Of a DNA stretch of 64,000 nt, positions 26,402 through 35,578 are shown in pieces; within the stretch, counting starts at the first letter, position 1, and each line of letters opens with the position of its first letter. A program made the translations under genes and the position numbers. The notes beneath the pieces were generated by a model, which saw only the letters and a list, made by a program, of their open reading frames with translations, was not told the DNA's origin and did no database searches. This DNA comes from Solwaraspora sp. WMMD791. GTDB taxonomy: Bacteria; Actinomycetota; Actinomycetes; Mycobacteriales; Micromonosporaceae. The stretch spans positions 1,984,001-2,048,000 of the forward strand of contig NZ_CP120737.1 of assembly GCF_029581195.1 (NCBI RefSeq), written 5' to 3'.

Positions 26402-28750
26402 TCAGGGCAGGTAGACGTTCGGCACCGGCGGGGTCGCCATGTTGCTGCCGATGAAGAACGACGGATGCGGTGGCTGGTTGTAGGCGGTGTTCTGCCAGGC
26501 GATCGCGACCCGGTACTGCGGGTCGTGCATCAAGGTGTGGATCCGGCGGTCCGTGGTGTGCGGCGTGGCGTAGATCCGCAGCGCCCGGGAGTCGGAGGTA
26601 CGCCAGATCACCTCTTCCCGCCAGTCACCGAACAGGTCCGCCGACAGCGCCGGGGTGGCCTTGGTGCCGTTGTTGGACGCCACGTCGGCCCCGGTGAGCA
26701 GCCGAGTGTCGCCGGAGGTGCCGTACTTGTCGATCCGGGTCTGGTCCAGCAACTCGCGCACCGGGTCGCCGTCCCACCAGACCACGAAGTTGGCCGATGA
26801 CGGTTTGCGCCCGACGTTGGCCCCGGACGGTGACCGCAGCTCGCTGACCGCCGACGACCAGGACTCGGCGCCGGCGCTGCCGGCCCAGATGTCCGCCGAC
26901 ACGCCCCGACCGTTGTCGCCGCCGGTCGCGGTCTGCCAGATGATCTGCCCGGTACGGGCGTCGATCAGCGCCGACGACGGCTTGGCCCCGTCCTCCTGGA
27001 CCTTGAAGTACTCCAGCCCGGCCCGGCCCGGGTCGAGGTCACCGACGTGACCGGCGTCGCCGTGGTTGAGGCTGGTGTTCCACAGGCCGCGACCGTTGTC
27101 GTCGATGGTGGCACCACCGAAGACGATCTCGTCGCGGCCGTCGCGGTCGACGTCGGCGATGGACAACGAGTGGTTGCCCTGCCCCGCGTACCCGCCGTTT
27201 CCGGAGGTGTTGGAGTCGAACACCCACCGCTGGGTGAGGCTGCCGTTACGGAAGTCCCAGGCGACGATGACGGTCCGGGTGTAGTAGCCCCGCGACATGA
27301 TCAACGACGGGCGCTGGCCGTCCAGGTACGCCGTACCGGCGAGGAACCGGTCCACCCGGTTGCCGTACGAGTCGCCCCACGACGACACGCTGCCCCGGGC
27401 CGGTACGTAGTCGACGGTGGACATCGCCGCGCCGGTCTGACCATTGAACATGGTCAGGAACTCCGGCCCGGACAGTACGTAGCCCGACGAGTTGCGGTAG
27501 TCGGCGCTGGCCGAGCCGATCACCGTGCCCCGGCCGTCGCGGGTGCCGTCGGCGGTCTTCATCGCCACCTCGGCCCGGCCGTCACCGTCGTAGTCGTAGA
27601 CCTGGAACTGGGTGTAGTGGGCACCGGCCCGGATGTTGCGGCCCAGGTCGATCCGCCACAGCCGGGTGCCGGTCAGCTCGTACGCGTCGACGTAGACGTT
27701 GCCGGTGTAGCCGGACTGGGAGTTGTCCTTGGCGTTGGACGGATCCCACTTGAGCACGATCTCGTACTGCCCGTCGCCGTCGAGGTCGCCGACGCTGGCG
27801 TCGTTGGCGGAGTAGCTGTACGACTCCCCCGCCGGGGTGGTGCCACCCGGCGGTACCTGCAGCGGCACGTCGAGGTAGCCGTTGGCGAAGGTCAGCGAGG
27901 CCGGCGACGGCGGCGCCTCGATGCCGTCGACCACGGCACGCACCGTGTAGCTGGCGTTCGACGCGGCACCGGAGTCGTAGTGGTTGGTCGAGCCGGTCAC
28001 CGGCGACGCGGTGATCCGGGTGCCGCCCCGGTAGACGTGGAAGCCGAGGTTGGCCGGCTCGGTGCCCAGCAGCCGCCAGGAGACCAGGTTGCCGGACCCG
28101 GACCGGACACTGATCACGCCCCGGTCGAGCCGTTCCATCTGCTTGGCTCCCGGGCCCGGCACCGGCGGCGGGGTCGTCGGCGGCGGCGCGGTGGTCGGCG
28201 GGGGTGCCGTGGTCGGTGGTGCCGTGGTGGGCGGGGGCGCGGTGGTCGGCGGGGCGCTCGTCGGCGGGGGTGCGGTGGTCGGGGCGACGCCGCCGGTGCA
28301 GGCGGTGCCGTTGAGTACGAACGCCGTCGGCACCGGGTTGCTGGTGGTCCAGGAGCCGTTGAAACCGAATTCGGTACGGGCGTTGGTGGCCAGGTTGCCG
28401 TTGTAGCTGACGTTGTCCGCGGTGATCTGGGCACCGTTGGCGACGACCGTGGCGTTCCAGGCCTGGGTGATGGTCTGCCCGGCGCCGAAGCTCCAGGTCA
28501 GCCGCCAGGAGGTAAGGGGATCACCGAGGTTGGTGATGGCGACGCTGGCGCCGAAGCCACCGGGCCACTGGCTGGTGATCCGGTAGTCGACGGCGCAGCC
28601 GGCGGCAGCGGCGGCCGAGCTGGCGGCGACGGTGGTCGCGACGCCGGCACCGGCGGTGAGCGCGGCCACGGTCAGCACCGCCGACAGCGACCTGGTGGAC
28701 GAGGATCGACGGGCAGGGTCGGACAGGGATGGTGGACGGGCACGACGCAT
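26402..28750 (-). CDS. Secreted rhamnogalacturonan lyase PL11 with N-terminal CBM2
   Basis: A 782-residue secreted enzyme expected to cut the rhamnogalacturonan I backbone of pectin by beta-elimination. A signal peptide (~20-48, ending in Ala-rich 'SSAAAAAG') leads into a CBM2 cellulose-binding domain ('CAVDYRITSQWPGGFGA', Cys52 and a second Cys near 151). A ~45-residue Thr-Pro linker follows, then the YesW/PL11 eight-bladed propeller with calcium loops ('DLDGDGQYEIVLKWD', 'DYDGDGRAEVAMKTADG', 'DVDRDGRDEIVFGG') and 'GDWREEVIWRT'. Binding to cellulose would hold it on plant cell wall. Confidence 0.9.
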   Translation of the reverse strand: MRRARPPSLSDPARRSSSTRSLSAVLTVAALTAGAGVATTVAASSAAAAAGCAVDYRITSQWPGGFGASVAITNLGDPLTSWRLTWSFGAGQTITQAWNATVVANGAQITADNVSYNGNLATNARTEFGFNGSWTTSNPVPTAFVLNGTACTGGVAPTTAPPPTSAPPTTAPPPTTAPPTTAPPPTTAPPPTTPPPVPGPGAKQMERLDRGVISVRSGSGNLVSWRLLGTEPANLGFHVYRGGTRITASPVTGSTNHYDSGAASNASYTVRAVVDGIEAPPSPASLTFANGYLDVPLQVPPGGTTPAGESYSYSANDASVGDLDGDGQYEIVLKWDPSNAKDNSQSGYTGNVYVDAYELTGTRLWRIDLGRNIRAGAHYTQFQVYDYDGDGRAEVAMKTADGTRDGRGTVIGSASADYRNSSGYVLSGPEFLTMFNGQTGAAMSTVDYVPARGSVSSWGDSYGNRVDRFLAGTAYLDGQRPSLIMSRGYYTRTVIVAWDFRNGSLTQRWVFDSNTSGNGGYAGQGNHSLSIADVDRDGRDEIVFGGATIDDNGRGLWNTSLNHGDAGHVGDLDPGRAGLEYFKVQEDGAKPSSALIDARTGQIIWQTATGGDNGRGVSADIWAGSAGAESWSSAVSELRSPSGANVGRKPSSANFVVWWDGDPVRELLDQTRIDKYGTSGDTRLLTGADVASNNGTKATPALSADLFGDWREEVIWRTSDSRALRIYATPHTTDRRIHTLMHDPQYRVAIAWQNTAYNQPPHPSFFIGSNMATPPVPNVYLP

Positions 28751-28890
28751 GGGGGTCTCCGGGAGCGGACGGGCACCACCGTCGGACGGACGGCCCGGCT
28801 GCCCGGCCGGGGTACGCCGGTGGCGCGTGCTGGATCAGGGTCGACCGGAGAGACGGTCGAGGGGGTCGGCTCCCGTGCGGCCCATCGTAG

Positions 28891-28956
28891 GGCAATCGCT
28901 TTCCTTCGATCAATCACCAGACCTGGGTGACAGGTTCCTAATCTGAAACGGTTCAG
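28891..28956. promoter_or_regulatory. Two LacI-type operator-like palindromes upstream of the PL11 gene
   Basis: GGCAATCGCTTTCC (28891-28904) and CTGAAACGGTTCAG (28943-28956) are imperfect 14-bp palindromes centred on CG, the hallmark of LacI-family sites. They lie about 140 and 190 bp before the PL11 start; the second overlaps the GH42 stop codon. Confidence 0.4.
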
Positions 28957-30980
28957 TGGGCACGGCGTCGACGACGGGGTGGCGGCTGCTCCCGCAGCAC
29001 CATCACTCCTCCTTCGGCGAGCCGGACCGCCCCGCTGACCGCCGTCGCACTGACCAGGTCCTCGCCCCAGACGTCGACTTCGACCGGAGCGGGGCCGTGG
29101 TTGAACACGAACAGCCACCGGCGGTCACCGGCCACCTTGCGGACGGCTTCGACGCCGGCCGGCGCACCCGGCAGCACCGGCAGCACGCCCGCCTCGGCGG
29201 CGATCACCGCGAGCAGGTCGCGGTAGCCGTCGTCGTCCAGCCGGGTGGAGAGGTACCAGGCCGTCCCGGCACCGACCCGGCGGCGGGTGACCGCCGGCTG
29301 GCCGGCCAGCACCCCGGCGGCGTAGCGCAGCACCGGGTCGGCGTCGGGCGCGGTGAGCCGTTCCTGCCAGAGCCGGCCGGTCCGGCCGCCGGTCAGCCGT
29401 ACCGTCGCCGCAGGCTCCAGTGGCAGGAACTGTTCGGCCCGGACGCCGAGCAGCTCGCGCAGCGCCCCGGGGTAGCCGCCGAGACGCACCTGGGCCGCCA
29501 GGTCGGCCACCCCGGACAGGTAGCTCACCACCAGATGCCCGCCGGCGTGCACCCACGCGCCGACGGTGTCGGCGACGGTGTCGCTCATCAGGTACAGGGC
29601 GGGCAGCACCAGCATCCGGTAGCCGGTCAGGTCGAAGGTGGCCGCCGCCGGGCAGACCACGTCGGTGGTGACGCCACACCGCCACAGGGCCCGGTACGCT
29701 GCGGCCACCTCGTCGGCGTACGAGACGTGCCGCGACGGCATGCCGGGATGCTGCAGTGCCCACCCGCTGGCGGCGTCCCAGCTGATCGCGGCGTGGGCGA
29801 GGACGGTACCGGCGTCGGTCTCGGCCAGCCCGGCCAGCAGTTCACCGAGGCGGGTCGTCGCCTGGAAGGTCCGGCTGTCGGCACCGGCGTGCGGGACCAT
29901 CGCCGAGTGGAACGCCTCCGCGCCGCCGCGCGGGGCCCGCCACTGGAAGAACATCGCGCCCCGGGAGCCCCGGGCGACGTGGGCGAGGCTGTGCCGCAGC
30001 ATCCGGTCCGGTTCCTTGCCGGCGTAGACACCCTCGGCGTACCGGTAGATCAGGTTCGGGGCGCTCTCCATCAGCAGCCACGGCCGGCGGCCGGCCCAGG
30101 ACCGGGCCAGGTCGGCGGCGAACGCGGTCTGCTCCTCGGCCCGCCCGTCGGCCTCGCCCGGGTAGTGGTCGATGGCGACCAGGTCGACCTCGCTCGACCA
30201 CCGGGCGTGGTCCACCGGCACCCAGTCGCCCAGGACGTAGTTGGTGGTCACCGGCACGTCCGGGGTGGCCCGGCGCAGCACGTCACGCTGGTCGACGTAG
30301 GCGGCGAGCAGTTCGTCGGACCAGAAGCGCCGGAAGTCCAGCACCTGGGTGGGGTTGGTCAGGTACTGGGTGGCGCGGGGCACGTCGACCTGCGCCCAGT
30401 CGGAGTAGCACTGGCTCCAGAACGACCCGGTCCAGGCCTGGTTGAGGCCGTCGAGGTCGCCGTAGCGCGCCCGCAGCCAGCGCCGGAACGCGGCGGCGGC
30501 GTGCGGGCAGTGGCAGATGGTGCCGTACTCGTTGTGCACGTGCCACATCGCCAGCGCGGGGTGGTCGCGGTAGCGCTCGGCGAGCATCGTCGCGATGGCG
30601 CGGGCCGCGGCACGGTACGCCGGGGCCGCCGCGCAGTAGGTGTCGCGGCTGCCGTGGTGCAGCCGTACGCCGTCGGCGGTGACCGGCAGCGCGTCGGGGT
30701 GGGCGAGGGAGAACCAGGGTGGCGGTGCGGCGGTGGGGGTGGCCAGGACGACCTTGACGCCGCCGTCGTGCAGCAGGTCCAGCACCCGGTCCAACCAGTC
30801 CACGACGTACCGGCCGGGCTGCGGCTCCAGCCGGGACCAGGCGAACACGCCGACGGTCACCAGGTTGACCTGGGCCTTGCGCATCAGCGACACGTCCTCG
30901 ACCCAGGTGGACTCCGGCCACTGCTCCGGGTTGTAGTCCCCGCCGTGGCAGAGTCCGTCGAGTCCTTTCGGCCAGCGCAT
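28953..30980 (-). CDS. Beta-galactosidase, GH42
   Basis: A 675-residue GH42 enzyme. It opens with the family's 'GGDYNPEQWPESTWVEDV'. The acid/base is Glu151 in 'MWHVHNEYG' and the nucleophile is Glu305 in 'WLLMESAPN'. The zinc-loop cysteines around 'TICHCPH' are partly present. The C-terminal trimerisation and Ig-like domains follow. No signal peptide is seen, so it works in the cytoplasm on imported galactosides, for example side chains of rhamnogalacturonan or xyloglucan. It is divergent from the GH31 gene; the shared 130-bp region carries the operator at 31003-31035. Confidence 0.92.
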   Translation of the reverse strand: MRWPKGLDGLCHGGDYNPEQWPESTWVEDVSLMRKAQVNLVTVGVFAWSRLEPQPGRYVVDWLDRVLDLLHDGGVKVVLATPTAAPPPWFSLAHPDALPVTADGVRLHHGSRDTYCAAAPAYRAAARAIATMLAERYRDHPALAMWHVHNEYGTICHCPHAAAAFRRWLRARYGDLDGLNQAWTGSFWSQCYSDWAQVDVPRATQYLTNPTQVLDFRRFWSDELLAAYVDQRDVLRRATPDVPVTTNYVLGDWVPVDHARWSSEVDLVAIDHYPGEADGRAEEQTAFAADLARSWAGRRPWLLMESAPNLIYRYAEGVYAGKEPDRMLRHSLAHVARGSRGAMFFQWRAPRGGAEAFHSAMVPHAGADSRTFQATTRLGELLAGLAETDAGTVLAHAAISWDAASGWALQHPGMPSRHVSYADEVAAAYRALWRCGVTTDVVCPAAATFDLTGYRMLVLPALYLMSDTVADTVGAWVHAGGHLVVSYLSGVADLAAQVRLGGYPGALRELLGVRAEQFLPLEPAATVRLTGGRTGRLWQERLTAPDADPVLRYAAGVLAGQPAVTRRRVGAGTAWYLSTRLDDDGYRDLLAVIAAEAGVLPVLPGAPAGVEAVRKVAGDRRWLFVFNHGPAPVEVDVWGEDLVSATAVSGAVRLAEGGVMVLREQPPPRRRRRAH

Positions 30981-31002
30981 CGGCGCTCCCTCCGGCGTTG
31001 AC

Positions 31003-31035
31003 AGTTTGTTGGGTTACCAAAGAAACTAATTTAGC
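31003..31035 (+). promoter_or_regulatory. Operator-like AT-rich motif before the GH31 gene
   Basis: An AT-rich island in G+C-rich DNA. It starts AGTTTGTTGGGTTACCAAAG (31003-31022) and continues to AAACTAATTT, with partial dyad symmetry (AGTTT...AAACT). The 27 bases from 31003 match the minus-strand motif at 37384-37358, before the ABC importer operon, at 20 positions in the same orientation to the downstream gene. Probably a ROK-family site. Confidence 0.55.
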
Positions 31036-31111
31036 CGCCGCCGCTGCCGGCCGCTCCATCAGGGAGCATCGAGCGCTCGCAGCGCCCCCGGGTGCCGGAA
31101 AAGGAGACCGC

Positions 31112-33424
31112 ATGCCGTACCGTCCGCCTCTGGTCCCCCACGAGACCTTCGTCGCCGACCCGCCCGACCTGCCGGTACGCGCACCCGGCGAGCAGGGCCT
31201 GTCCGCGCTGGTGCGCGCCGAGGTGGTCGGCACCGACGGCGGCGGGGTGACCTTCAAGGGCGCCACCGCCGACGGCGACTCGATGACGGTCTCCGTCAGC
31301 GCCGCCGGCGACGGAGTGGTCCGGGTCCGACTCAGCGCCACCCCCGACGCCCGCAGCCGCTCCGCCCGGGCGATCCCGCTGGTCGACGCCCGACCGTACC
31401 CGGCGACCATCACCGCCAGCGACGACATGGTCCGCGTCGACGCCGGCGCGGTCGTCGCCGAGATCCGGCTCGACCCCTGGCACCTGCGGTTCCTCGACCC
31501 GCAGGGCCGGGTACTGCTGAACCAGAACCGGGGCGAGCGCGACATCAGCGGCCGGCTGCGTACCCTGCCGTTCGGGCGGTCGCTGGTGGACGGTGCCGTC
31601 GCCGCGTACCACGAATGCTTCGACGCCCCCGGCGACGAACGCTTCGTCGGGCTCGGCGAGAAGTTCACCCGGCTGGACAAGCGCGGCCAGCGGGCGCTGA
31701 TGTGGAACTTCGACGCCTTCGGCGCGGAGTCGGACCGCTCGCACAAGAACGTTCCGCTGTACCTGTCCGACCGGGGCTACGGGGTGCTGGTCGACAGCGG
31801 GATGCCGGTCGAGTTCGACATCTGCGCGTCGACGCACAGCTGCGTACAGATCCTGGTGCCGGACGACCTGATCGACTACTACGTGATCGCCGGGCCCACC
31901 CCCGCGCAGATCCTGGACCGCTACGACGGGCTGACCGGCCGACCGGTGCTGCCGCCCAAGTGGGCCTTCGGCACCTGGATCTCCTCCGGGTTCTACGTGG
32001 ACACCCAGGAGCTGGTCCTGGAGCGGGCCCGTCGAATCCGCGCCGACGGCATCCCCTGCGACGTGCTGCACCTGGACTGCTACTGGCAGGCCGACGGCGC
32101 CTGGTCCGACCTGGCCTGGGACGCGAAGAACTTCCCGGACCCGGCCGGCATGCTGGCCACCCTCGCCGAGCAGGGGTTCAAGGTCAGCCTCTGGATGAAC
32201 CCGTACATCATGACCGGCAGCCCGGTCTTCGCGCAGGCCGACGCGGCCGGCTACTTCCTGCGCCGCGCCGACGGGTCGACCTACATCGCCGACGTCTGGC
32301 ACGGCTCCTTCCCGGTCTGCGGGATCGTCGACTTCACCAACCCGGCGGCCACCGAGTGGTTCACCGGACTGCTGCGTGACCTGCTGCGCCAAGGGGCGAT
32401 GGTGTTCAAGACCGACTTCGCCGAAGGCGTGCCGGCCGACGCGGTGGCGCACAACGGGATGACCGGCGTCGAACTGCACAACGTCTACACCCTGCTGTTC
32501 AACGACGCGGTCGCGGCGGTCACCCGGGAGGTCGCCGGGCACGGCATGGTCTGGGCGCGTTCGTCGTTCCTCGGCGGGCAACGGCACCCGGCGCAGTGGA
32601 GCGGCGACGTCAACGCCACCTGGCCGGGAATGGCCAGCACGCTGCGCGGCGGGCTGTCGCACGGGCTCTCCGGCGTACCGTTCTGGAGCCACGACGCCGG
32701 CGGCTTCCACGGCACCCCGACCCCGGACCTGTACGTCCGGTGGGCCCAGTTCGGTGCGCTGTCGCCGCTGGTGCGCTTCCACGGCACCACCAGCCGGCTG
32801 CCGTGGGACTTCCCCGACGACGCCGCGCACGACGCGGTCGAGGCGATCCGGTTGCGGTACCGGTTGATGCCCTACCTCTACTCGGCGGCGGTCGCGGCGT
32901 CGCGCACCGGCGCGCCGATGCTGCGGGCCCTGCTGTTCGACACGCCGGCCGACCCGGCCGCGTGGGGTGCCGAGTTGGAGTACCGGCTCGGCCCCGATCT
33001 GCTGGTCGCCCCGATGATCAACCCGGACGGCCGGCGGCAGGTGTACCTGCCGGCCGGCGAGTGGGTCGACTACTGGACCGGCGAGACCCACTCCGGCGGG
33101 CGGTACCTGCTGGTGCAGGTGCCCCGGGAGCGGGTTCCACTGTACGTACGCCGGGGTGCGCTGATCGCCACCACCGAGGTGGGTGACGTGGTCGGCGACG
33201 GCCCGTTCACGGAGGTGACGCTGGTCAGCTGGGGTGGCGTCGACGCCGAGACGGTGGTCAGCGACGTCGACGGCGACACGAGGGTCACGGCGGTCCGCGA
33301 CGGCGACACACTGCGGGTCACGGTGGACGGGCCGCTGGCGGTACGCCGGGTGGAGGTCGTCGCGGTGGCCGGCACCGAGGCACCGACCACCGTGGTGCTC
33401 GACGGCGTCACCGGCTGCAGCTGA
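31112..33424 (+). CDS. GH31 alpha-xylosidase (YicI-like)
   Basis: A 770-residue GH31 enzyme. The nucleophile Asp435 is in 'FKTDFAEGVP' and the acid/base Asp499 in 'WSGDVNATW'; the K-T-D-F-[GA]-E form is typical of alpha-xylosidases of the YicI group rather than alpha-glucosidases. 'RFVGLGEKFTRLDKRG' and 'NVPLYLSDRGYGVLVDS' are further group markers. There is no signal peptide. It would release xylose from imported xyloglucan or isoprimeverose-type oligosaccharides in the cytoplasm. ATG 31112 is supported by AAGGAG at 31101-31106. Confidence 0.9.
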   Translation: MPYRPPLVPHETFVADPPDLPVRAPGEQGLSALVRAEVVGTDGGGVTFKGATADGDSMTVSVSAAGDGVVRVRLSATPDARSRSARAIPLVDARPYPATITASDDMVRVDAGAVVAEIRLDPWHLRFLDPQGRVLLNQNRGERDISGRLRTLPFGRSLVDGAVAAYHECFDAPGDERFVGLGEKFTRLDKRGQRALMWNFDAFGAESDRSHKNVPLYLSDRGYGVLVDSGMPVEFDICASTHSCVQILVPDDLIDYYVIAGPTPAQILDRYDGLTGRPVLPPKWAFGTWISSGFYVDTQELVLERARRIRADGIPCDVLHLDCYWQADGAWSDLAWDAKNFPDPAGMLATLAEQGFKVSLWMNPYIMTGSPVFAQADAAGYFLRRADGSTYIADVWHGSFPVCGIVDFTNPAATEWFTGLLRDLLRQGAMVFKTDFAEGVPADAVAHNGMTGVELHNVYTLLFNDAVAAVTREVAGHGMVWARSSFLGGQRHPAQWSGDVNATWPGMASTLRGGLSHGLSGVPFWSHDAGGFHGTPTPDLYVRWAQFGALSPLVRFHGTTSRLPWDFPDDAAHDAVEAIRLRYRLMPYLYSAAVAASRTGAPMLRALLFDTPADPAAWGAELEYRLGPDLLVAPMINPDGRRQVYLPAGEWVDYWTGETHSGGRYLLVQVPRERVPLYVRRGALIATTEVGDVVGDGPFTEVTLVSWGGVDAETVVSDVDGDTRVTAVRDGDTLRVTVDGPLAVRRVEVVAVAGTEAPTTVVLDGVTGCS

Positions 33425-33433
33425 CCCCGACCC

Positions 33434-33515
33434 CCCTGCTCCCGACGATCTTGCACTCATCGAGAAGATTTGTCCAAGTTGTCCATTGATGAGTGCAAGA
33501 TCGTCGGGAGCAGGG
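33434..33515. terminator. 28-bp perfect inverted repeat, terminator or REP-like element
   Basis: Arms 33434-33461 and 33488-33515 are exact complements over 28 bp. The 26-nt loop holds a direct repeat of TTGTCCA (33470-33476 and 33479-33485). It sits between the convergent GH31 gene and importer operon, so it can stop transcription from both sides. The stem is far longer than a normal terminator and may be a dispersed repeat. Confidence 0.8.
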
Positions 33516-33539
33516 CCGAGGTGGGGGGTGGGGTGACGG

Positions 33540-34523
33540 TCAGCCCTTGACGGCACCGGTGATGACACCCTTGGTGAAGTGCCGCTGCACGAACGGGAAG
33601 ATGATCACGGCCGGCAGTACGGTGATCACCACCACCGCCATCTTGACGGCCAGGGTCGGCGGGTAGGCGCTGACCCCGGGGATGTTCACCGGCGCGCCGG
33701 TCACCGAGGGCGACTGCCCAGCCAGGATGTAGCTCTGCAGCACCCGCTGGATCGGCCACTTGTCGTTGTCGTCGATGTAGAGCACCGCGTTGAAGTAGGC
33801 GTTCCAGTAGCCGACGGCGTAGAACAGGCCGACCACCGCGATCACCGCCCGCGACAGCGGCAGCATGATCTGCCAGAGGATGCGGAACTCGCCGGCACCG
33901 TCGATGCGGGCCGCGTCGATCAGCTCCGCCGGGACGTTCATGAAGAAGGCCCGGATCACGACCAGGTTGAACACGCTGATGGCGGTCGGCAGGATCAGCG
34001 CCCACAGGCTGTTCTTGAGCCCCAGACCGGTGACCACCAGATAACTCGGCACCATGCCGGGATAAATGAGGAAGGTCAGCAGGAACAGGAACAGCAGCGG
34101 GCGGTGCGCGACCGAATCCCGGCGGGACATCCCGTACGCCGCCAGCACGGTCAGCACCAGGCTGAAGGTCGTGCCGACGACGGTGACCAGGGTGCTGACC
34201 CAGACCGCCCGGCTGATCTGGCCGCCGGAGAAGATGTTCACGTACGCCGACAGATCGATCTCGCGCGGCACCACCACCATGCCACCGGTGGCGTTGATGG
34301 TCTCCCGGGAGGCGAGACTGGTCACCAGGACAGACCACATCGGAAAGAGCACCGCCAGCACCATGGCGGTCAGCACGACGGCCTTGACACCCTGGCCGAC
34401 GACGCTCGGCGGTTCCTCCCAGACCGGTCTGGCCGGGGCACCCCGGCGGCGGCGCCCCGGCGGCGTAGCGGCCGGGTCGGGTCCCGGCCGACGGCCGCGG
34501 ATCAACGGGTTGGCGATGCTCAC
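33540..34523 (-). CDS. ABC importer permease, LplC/YtcP type
   Basis: A 327-residue inner-membrane permease of the MalG branch with six predicted helices and the EAA-type loop 'FFMNVPAELIDAARIDGAGEFRILWQIMLP', which contacts the ATPase. 'LIYPGMVPSYLVV' and 'YFNAVLYIDDNDKWPIQ' mark the Lpl/YtcP subfamily, typical of importers for complex plant oligosaccharides. The start is GTG at 34523 and overlaps the stop of the preceding permease by 4 bp. It is the last gene of the three-gene importer operon. No ATPase is encoded, so a shared MsiK-like ATPase is expected. Confidence 0.9.
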   Translation of the reverse strand: MSIANPLIRGRRPGPDPAATPPGRRRRGAPARPVWEEPPSVVGQGVKAVVLTAMVLAVLFPMWSVLVTSLASRETINATGGMVVVPREIDLSAYVNIFSGGQISRAVWVSTLVTVVGTTFSLVLTVLAAYGMSRRDSVAHRPLLFLFLLTFLIYPGMVPSYLVVTGLGLKNSLWALILPTAISVFNLVVIRAFFMNVPAELIDAARIDGAGEFRILWQIMLPLSRAVIAVVGLFYAVGYWNAYFNAVLYIDDNDKWPIQRVLQSYILAGQSPSVTGAPVNIPGVSAYPPTLAVKMAVVVITVLPAVIIFPFVQRHFTKGVITGAVKG

Positions 34524-35578
34524 CTGGAATACACTCCCTGCTCGCCGAGGCGGTGCGCGAACTTGTTCGCGGCGATGATCAGGACCAGACCGATGACGCC
34601 CTTGAACAGACCGGCGGCCGTGCCCATCCCCCACTGCTGCGGGATGATCGCCTGGTAGTAGACGTAGGTGTCGAGCACCTCGGCGGCCTGCCGGCCGACC
34701 GCCTCGCGTTGCAGGATGAACTGCTCGAAGCCGACGCTGAGCGCGTCACCGAGCCGCAGGATCAGCAGCAGGACGATCACCGGCCGCAGGCCTGGCAGGG
34801 TGATGTGCCACAGCCGACGCCAGCGGCCGGCCCCGTCGGCCGCCGCCGCCTCGTACAGATTCTGGTCGATGGCGCTCAGCGCCGCGAGGAAGATGATCGC
34901 GCCCCAGCCGACGTCCTTCCACACCGACTCGGCGGTGACCAGGACGATGAAGGTGTCCGGGTTGCTCATGATGTTGAGTGGCTGCAGGCCCGCCTCGCGC
35001 ATCCGCTGGGCGAGCAGACCGGCACCGCCGAGCATCTGCATGAAGAACGTGACCACCAGCACCCAGCTGAAGAAGTGCGGCAGGTAGACGACGCTCTGGA
35101 CGATGCCGCGAATGCGGCGCGACAGGATGCTGTGCAGCAGGATCGCCAGCAGGATCGGCAGCGGAAAGAAGAAGACCAACTGGAACGCGGTGATGGTCAG
35201 CGTGTTGAGCACCGCGTCCCAGAACGCCGGATCCCGGAACAGGGTCTCGAAGTTGCCGAAGCCGATCCACTCGCTGTAGACGAACGCCTCGAAGGCGTTG
35301 TCGCCGACCCAGGGGTTGTAGTCCTGGAAGGCGATGACGTTGCCGAGGGTCGGCAGGTAGTGGAAGACCACCAGCAGCAGCGCGGCCGGGGCCGCCATCG
35401 CCAGCAGCGGCCAGTCGCGGCGCAGCCGGGCCCGCAGCGGCACCGTCCGCCGGCGGGTGCGCCGGCTATCTGGAGTACGGCGTGACCGGCGGCCACCGTC
35501 CGGGGTGGGCTGGTCCGGCGACCGCCGACCCCGGTCGTCACCGGAGCCGGCGGTCACGGACGTCTCGACCGAAGTCAT
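34520..35578 (-). CDS. ABC importer permease, LplB/YteP type
   Basis: A 352-residue permease of the MalF branch with a basic, disordered first 45 residues, then six membrane helices. Markers are 'PLLAMAAPAALLLVVFHYLPTLGNVIAFQDYNP' (helix 1 region), 'SVVYLPHFFSWVLV' and the EAA loop 'YEAAAADGAGRWRRLWHITLPGLRP'. It starts ATG 35578, overlapping the binding-protein stop by 4 bp (ATGA), so its synthesis is coupled to that gene. It forms the translocation pore with the LplC-type partner. Confidence 0.9.
   Translation of the reverse strand: MTSVETSVTAGSGDDRGRRSPDQPTPDGGRRSRRTPDSRRTRRRTVPLRARLRRDWPLLAMAAPAALLLVVFHYLPTLGNVIAFQDYNPWVGDNAFEAFVYSEWIGFGNFETLFRDPAFWDAVLNTLTITAFQLVFFFPLPILLAILLHSILSRRIRGIVQSVVYLPHFFSWVLVVTFFMQMLGGAGLLAQRMREAGLQPLNIMSNPDTFIVLVTAESVWKDVGWGAIIFLAALSAIDQNLYEAAAADGAGRWRRLWHITLPGLRPVIVLLLILRLGDALSVGFEQFILQREAVGRQAAEVLDTYVYYQAIIPQQWGMGTAAGLFKGVIGLVLIIAANKFAHRLGEQGVYSR

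Noticed and set aside
26402-28750. Cellulase, suggested by the CBM2
   Set aside because: The catalytic part is a calcium-loop propeller of the PL11 rhamnogalacturonan lyase type, with no glycoside hydrolase motif.
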